NCBI GenBank assembly: GCA_937135995.1
Contig: CAKZOF010000306.1
Span: 1-6,784, forward strand
Reading direction: 5' to 3'
Length of the DNA: 6,784 bases
From: an uncultured Pyrinomonas sp.
Lineage (GTDB): Bacteria; Acidobacteriota; Blastocatellia; Pyrinomonadales; Pyrinomonadaceae
The notes beneath the pieces are model-generated. The model ran no database searches and was not told the DNA's origin. It was given only the letters and a program-made list of their open reading frames with translations. Positions 5,553 through 6,784 of the stretch are shown here, piece by piece (within the stretch, counting starts at the first letter, position 1; every line of letters begins with the position of its first letter). The translations under genes and the position numbers were made by a program.

Positions 5553-6686
5553 ATGAAAAACGCAATTCGCACCTTGCTGCTTGCAGCAACCATGACGACC
5601 GTCGCCATTCCGGCGTTCGCGACGGGCATGTCGCAGTCCGGTCAATGCGCGCCCGAACTCAAAGAGAAGATCTACGAACGCTTCCGCAGCAACATCAAGA
5701 CCGATCAAAAGGTCGCCTACGAAGCGGGCAAAGAGTATCTGAAGTGTTTCGGCAACGAGACCGACGAGATCACCAACTACGTCCGCAACTTCGTCACCAA
5801 GTACGAACAAGCGTCGCAGAAGGCGGAACTGCGGACGCGTTTTCAGCAGCTCTACGCGCAGCAGAAGTATGCCGAAGCCTTTCCGCTCGGCAAACAGATC
5901 TTGGCCGAGGAGCCGGACAACCTCGGCGTGATGATCGCCACGGCATGGTCCGGTTTGGGCGCGGTGACTTCGGGGCAAGACGCCTTGATCCCTGATGCGA
6001 TGGCCATCACGCGCAAGACGCTGCAGGAACTCGAAGCGGGCAAAACGCCGCAAGGAGCGACCAACTTCAACAAGGATGAGACACTCGGCTGGTTGAACTA
6101 CGCGCTCGGCATCTACGCGATCAAGCAGAACAACCCGCGCGAAGCCCTCAACTACCTCTACAAAGCAGCGCAGTACGAAGGCTTCGCCAAGAAAGATCCG
6201 CAAACCTACGCTTTGATGGCGGTCGCCTACCAGCAGGCGTACTACGAGCCGCTGGCCAAAGAGTACCGCGAAAAATACTTGGGCAAGCCCGAATCGCCCG
6301 AACAACAAGCCGCTTTGGCGCAACTCAACCAGGTAATCGATCGCGTCATTGATGCCTATGCGCGCGCCATCGCCTACGCTAACACAAGCAACGACCAGCG
6401 CTATCAACAGCGCAAGGTGGAATGGACCGAGCAATTGACCGGATTCTACAAGTTCCGCAACAACGATTCGACGACCGGGCTGGACCAGTTGATCGCCAGC
6501 GCGACGACCAAGCCGCTGCCGTCGCCGACCATCCCGGCAGCCGCGCCGACGCCGACGCCGCCGCGCTGGACCGCGACTATCGCGGGCGCGTCGCCGGCCT
6601 GGACCCCGCCGCGCTGGCCGAAGCCATCGCGCGCTACGAGCAGATCGTCGAGCTGGCGACCAAAGCCGGCGCCTTCGCCCACCTGA
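5553..6686 (+). CDS. Exported TPR-like helical protein of unknown function, 3' end replaced by unrelated sequence
   Basis: The open frame gives 377 residues, but only about the first 335 look genuine. Residues 1-23 are a Sec signal peptide (basic MKNAIR start, hydrophobic core, cleavage after A-F-A), so the protein is periplasmic or cell-surface. The mature part is helical with TPR-like pairs around 91-134 (FQQLYAQQKYAEAFPLGKQI) and 181-242 (LNYALGIYAIKQNNPREALN), rich in Tyr, Gln and Ala. Its only cysteines, C32 and C65, could form a disulfide. It probably acts as a protein-interaction scaffold; I do not recognise a specific family. From about residue 331 it passes through a Pro/Thr run into Trp/Pro/Ser-rich residues. 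These are the out-of-frame reading of an oligoendopeptidase fragment. The true C-terminus is therefore missing and the stop at 6684-6686 is accidental. The strong ribosome binding site fixes the start. Confidence 0.8.
   Translation: MKNAIRTLLLAATMTTVAIPAFATGMSQSGQCAPELKEKIYERFRSNIKTDQKVAYEAGKEYLKCFGNETDEITNYVRNFVTKYEQASQKAELRTRFQQLYAQQKYAEAFPLGKQILAEEPDNLGVMIATAWSGLGAVTSGQDALIPDAMAITRKTLQELEAGKTPQGATNFNKDETLGWLNYALGIYAIKQNNPREALNYLYKAAQYEGFAKKDPQTYALMAVAYQQAYYEPLAKEYREKYLGKPESPEQQAALAQLNQVIDRVIDAYARAIAYANTSNDQRYQQRKVEWTEQLTGFYKFRNNDSTTGLDQLIASATTKPLPSPTIPAAAPTPTPPRWTATIAGASPAWTPPRWPKPSRATSRSSSWRPKPAPSPT
6545..6565. other. GCCGAC microrepeat at the TPR / oligoendopeptidase junction
   Basis: A short GCCGAC-GCCGAC-GCCGCC run marks where the coding signal leaves the TPR frame (phase of base 5553) and enters the peptidase frame (phase of base 6566). 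In one frame it reads as Pro/Thr repeats, in the other as Ala/Asp repeats, so either gene could natively contain it. It is a plausible site of recombination or of a false assembly overlap. Confidence 0.5.
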
Positions 6687-6784
6687 TCTGGTCCACCGAC
6701 ACGGCCAACCCGCGCTATGGCGCTCTGCTCCAGAAGACGACCGAGTGGTCGTCGCAGCTTGAGCAGAAGCTGGTCTTCTTCACG
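6566..6784 (+). CDS. pepF: Fragment of M3-family oligoendopeptidase F (no start, cut by right edge)
   Basis: Read in the frame beginning at 6566, 73 uninterrupted codons give segments such as LDRDYRGRVAGLDPAALAEA, IARYEQIVEL, AHLIWSTDTANPRYGALLQK and SQLEQKLVFF. This matches, from memory, the N-proximal helical lobe of PepF-type zinc oligopeptidases (family M3B), roughly residues 35-110 of a protein of about 600. The true N-terminus, with its usual W-D-L-x-D-L-Y motif, is absent upstream in this frame. The zinc-binding HExxH would lie far beyond the window. The frame is open further upstream to an ATG at 6422, but that stretch overlaps the TPR gene and does not resemble PepF. Only 6 of 73 codons end in A/T, against 18 of the first 72 of the TPR gene, which suggests a different source genome. 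The gene cannot be expressed as an intact enzyme from this arrangement. Confidence 0.82.
   Translation, partial: MDRDYRGRVAGLDPAALAEAIARYEQIVELATKAGAFAHLIWSTDTANPRYGALLQKTTEWSSQLEQKLVFFT

Noticed and set aside
5466..6434. 322-codon open frame on the minus strand opposite the TPR-like gene
   Set aside because: Leu/Val/Arg-rich antisense shadow with no recognisable motif. The plus-strand frame has a signal peptide and a strong ribosome binding site.
6422..6784. PepF-frame gene starting at the ATG at 6422
   Set aside because: Codons 6422-6540 in that frame overlap the TPR gene and do not resemble the N-terminus of an oligoendopeptidase; the frame is open only by chance.

Overview
The window comes from a GC-rich (roughly 60 %) Gram-negative-type bacterium. 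Protein style suggests Acidobacteriota, perhaps Blastocatellia. That placement is an inference from familiarity with such proteins and was not tested by any search. The DNA is a compact chromosomal segment. I see no insertion sequences, CRISPR repeats, tRNA or rRNA.

Minus strand, positions 1-3242, read right to left: a membrane-bound sensor histidine kinase (3242 to 1677) is followed after 45 bases by an NtrC-type sigma54-dependent response regulator (1631 to 282). Together they form a complete two-component system and very likely one operon. Next come two back-to-back perfect hairpins (227-269), then the first 56 codons of a DUF4126 membrane protein (168 to 1), which runs off the left edge.

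Divergent intergenic region, 3243-3571: it holds a good sigma70-like promoter for the kinase operon. It also holds three separate inverted repeats, the first of which overlaps that promoter. No convincing promoter was found for the plus-strand gene on the other side.

Plus strand, 3572-5212: a secreted penicillin-binding-type transpeptidase with all three active-site motifs. It has no dimerisation domain. It carries an extremely Arg/Lys-rich segment of about 100 residues after the signal peptide and a Pro/Thr-rich tail of about 110 residues. A strong intrinsic terminator follows (5264-5309), then a TTGACA promoter and a roughly 195-base leader with a nested stem-loop.

Plus strand, 5553 to about 6560: a signal-peptide-bearing, TPR-like helical protein of unknown function. 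Near 6545-6565, inside a short GCCGAC microrepeat, the coding signal changes frame. From 6566 to the right edge, a different frame encodes an unmistakable N-proximal piece of an M3-family oligoendopeptidase F with much higher GC3. The TPR gene's apparent last 40 or so residues are therefore an out-of-frame reading of foreign sequence. The join is either an assembly chimera or a real rearrangement.

Functionally, the kinase and regulator would sense an envelope signal and activate sigma54 promoters. The transpeptidase next door acts in the cell envelope, so a regulatory link through the shared intergenic region is possible but unproven. I found no clearly new multi-gene system here. The most notable items are the unusual transpeptidase architecture, the dyads in the divergent region, and the junction at the right end.
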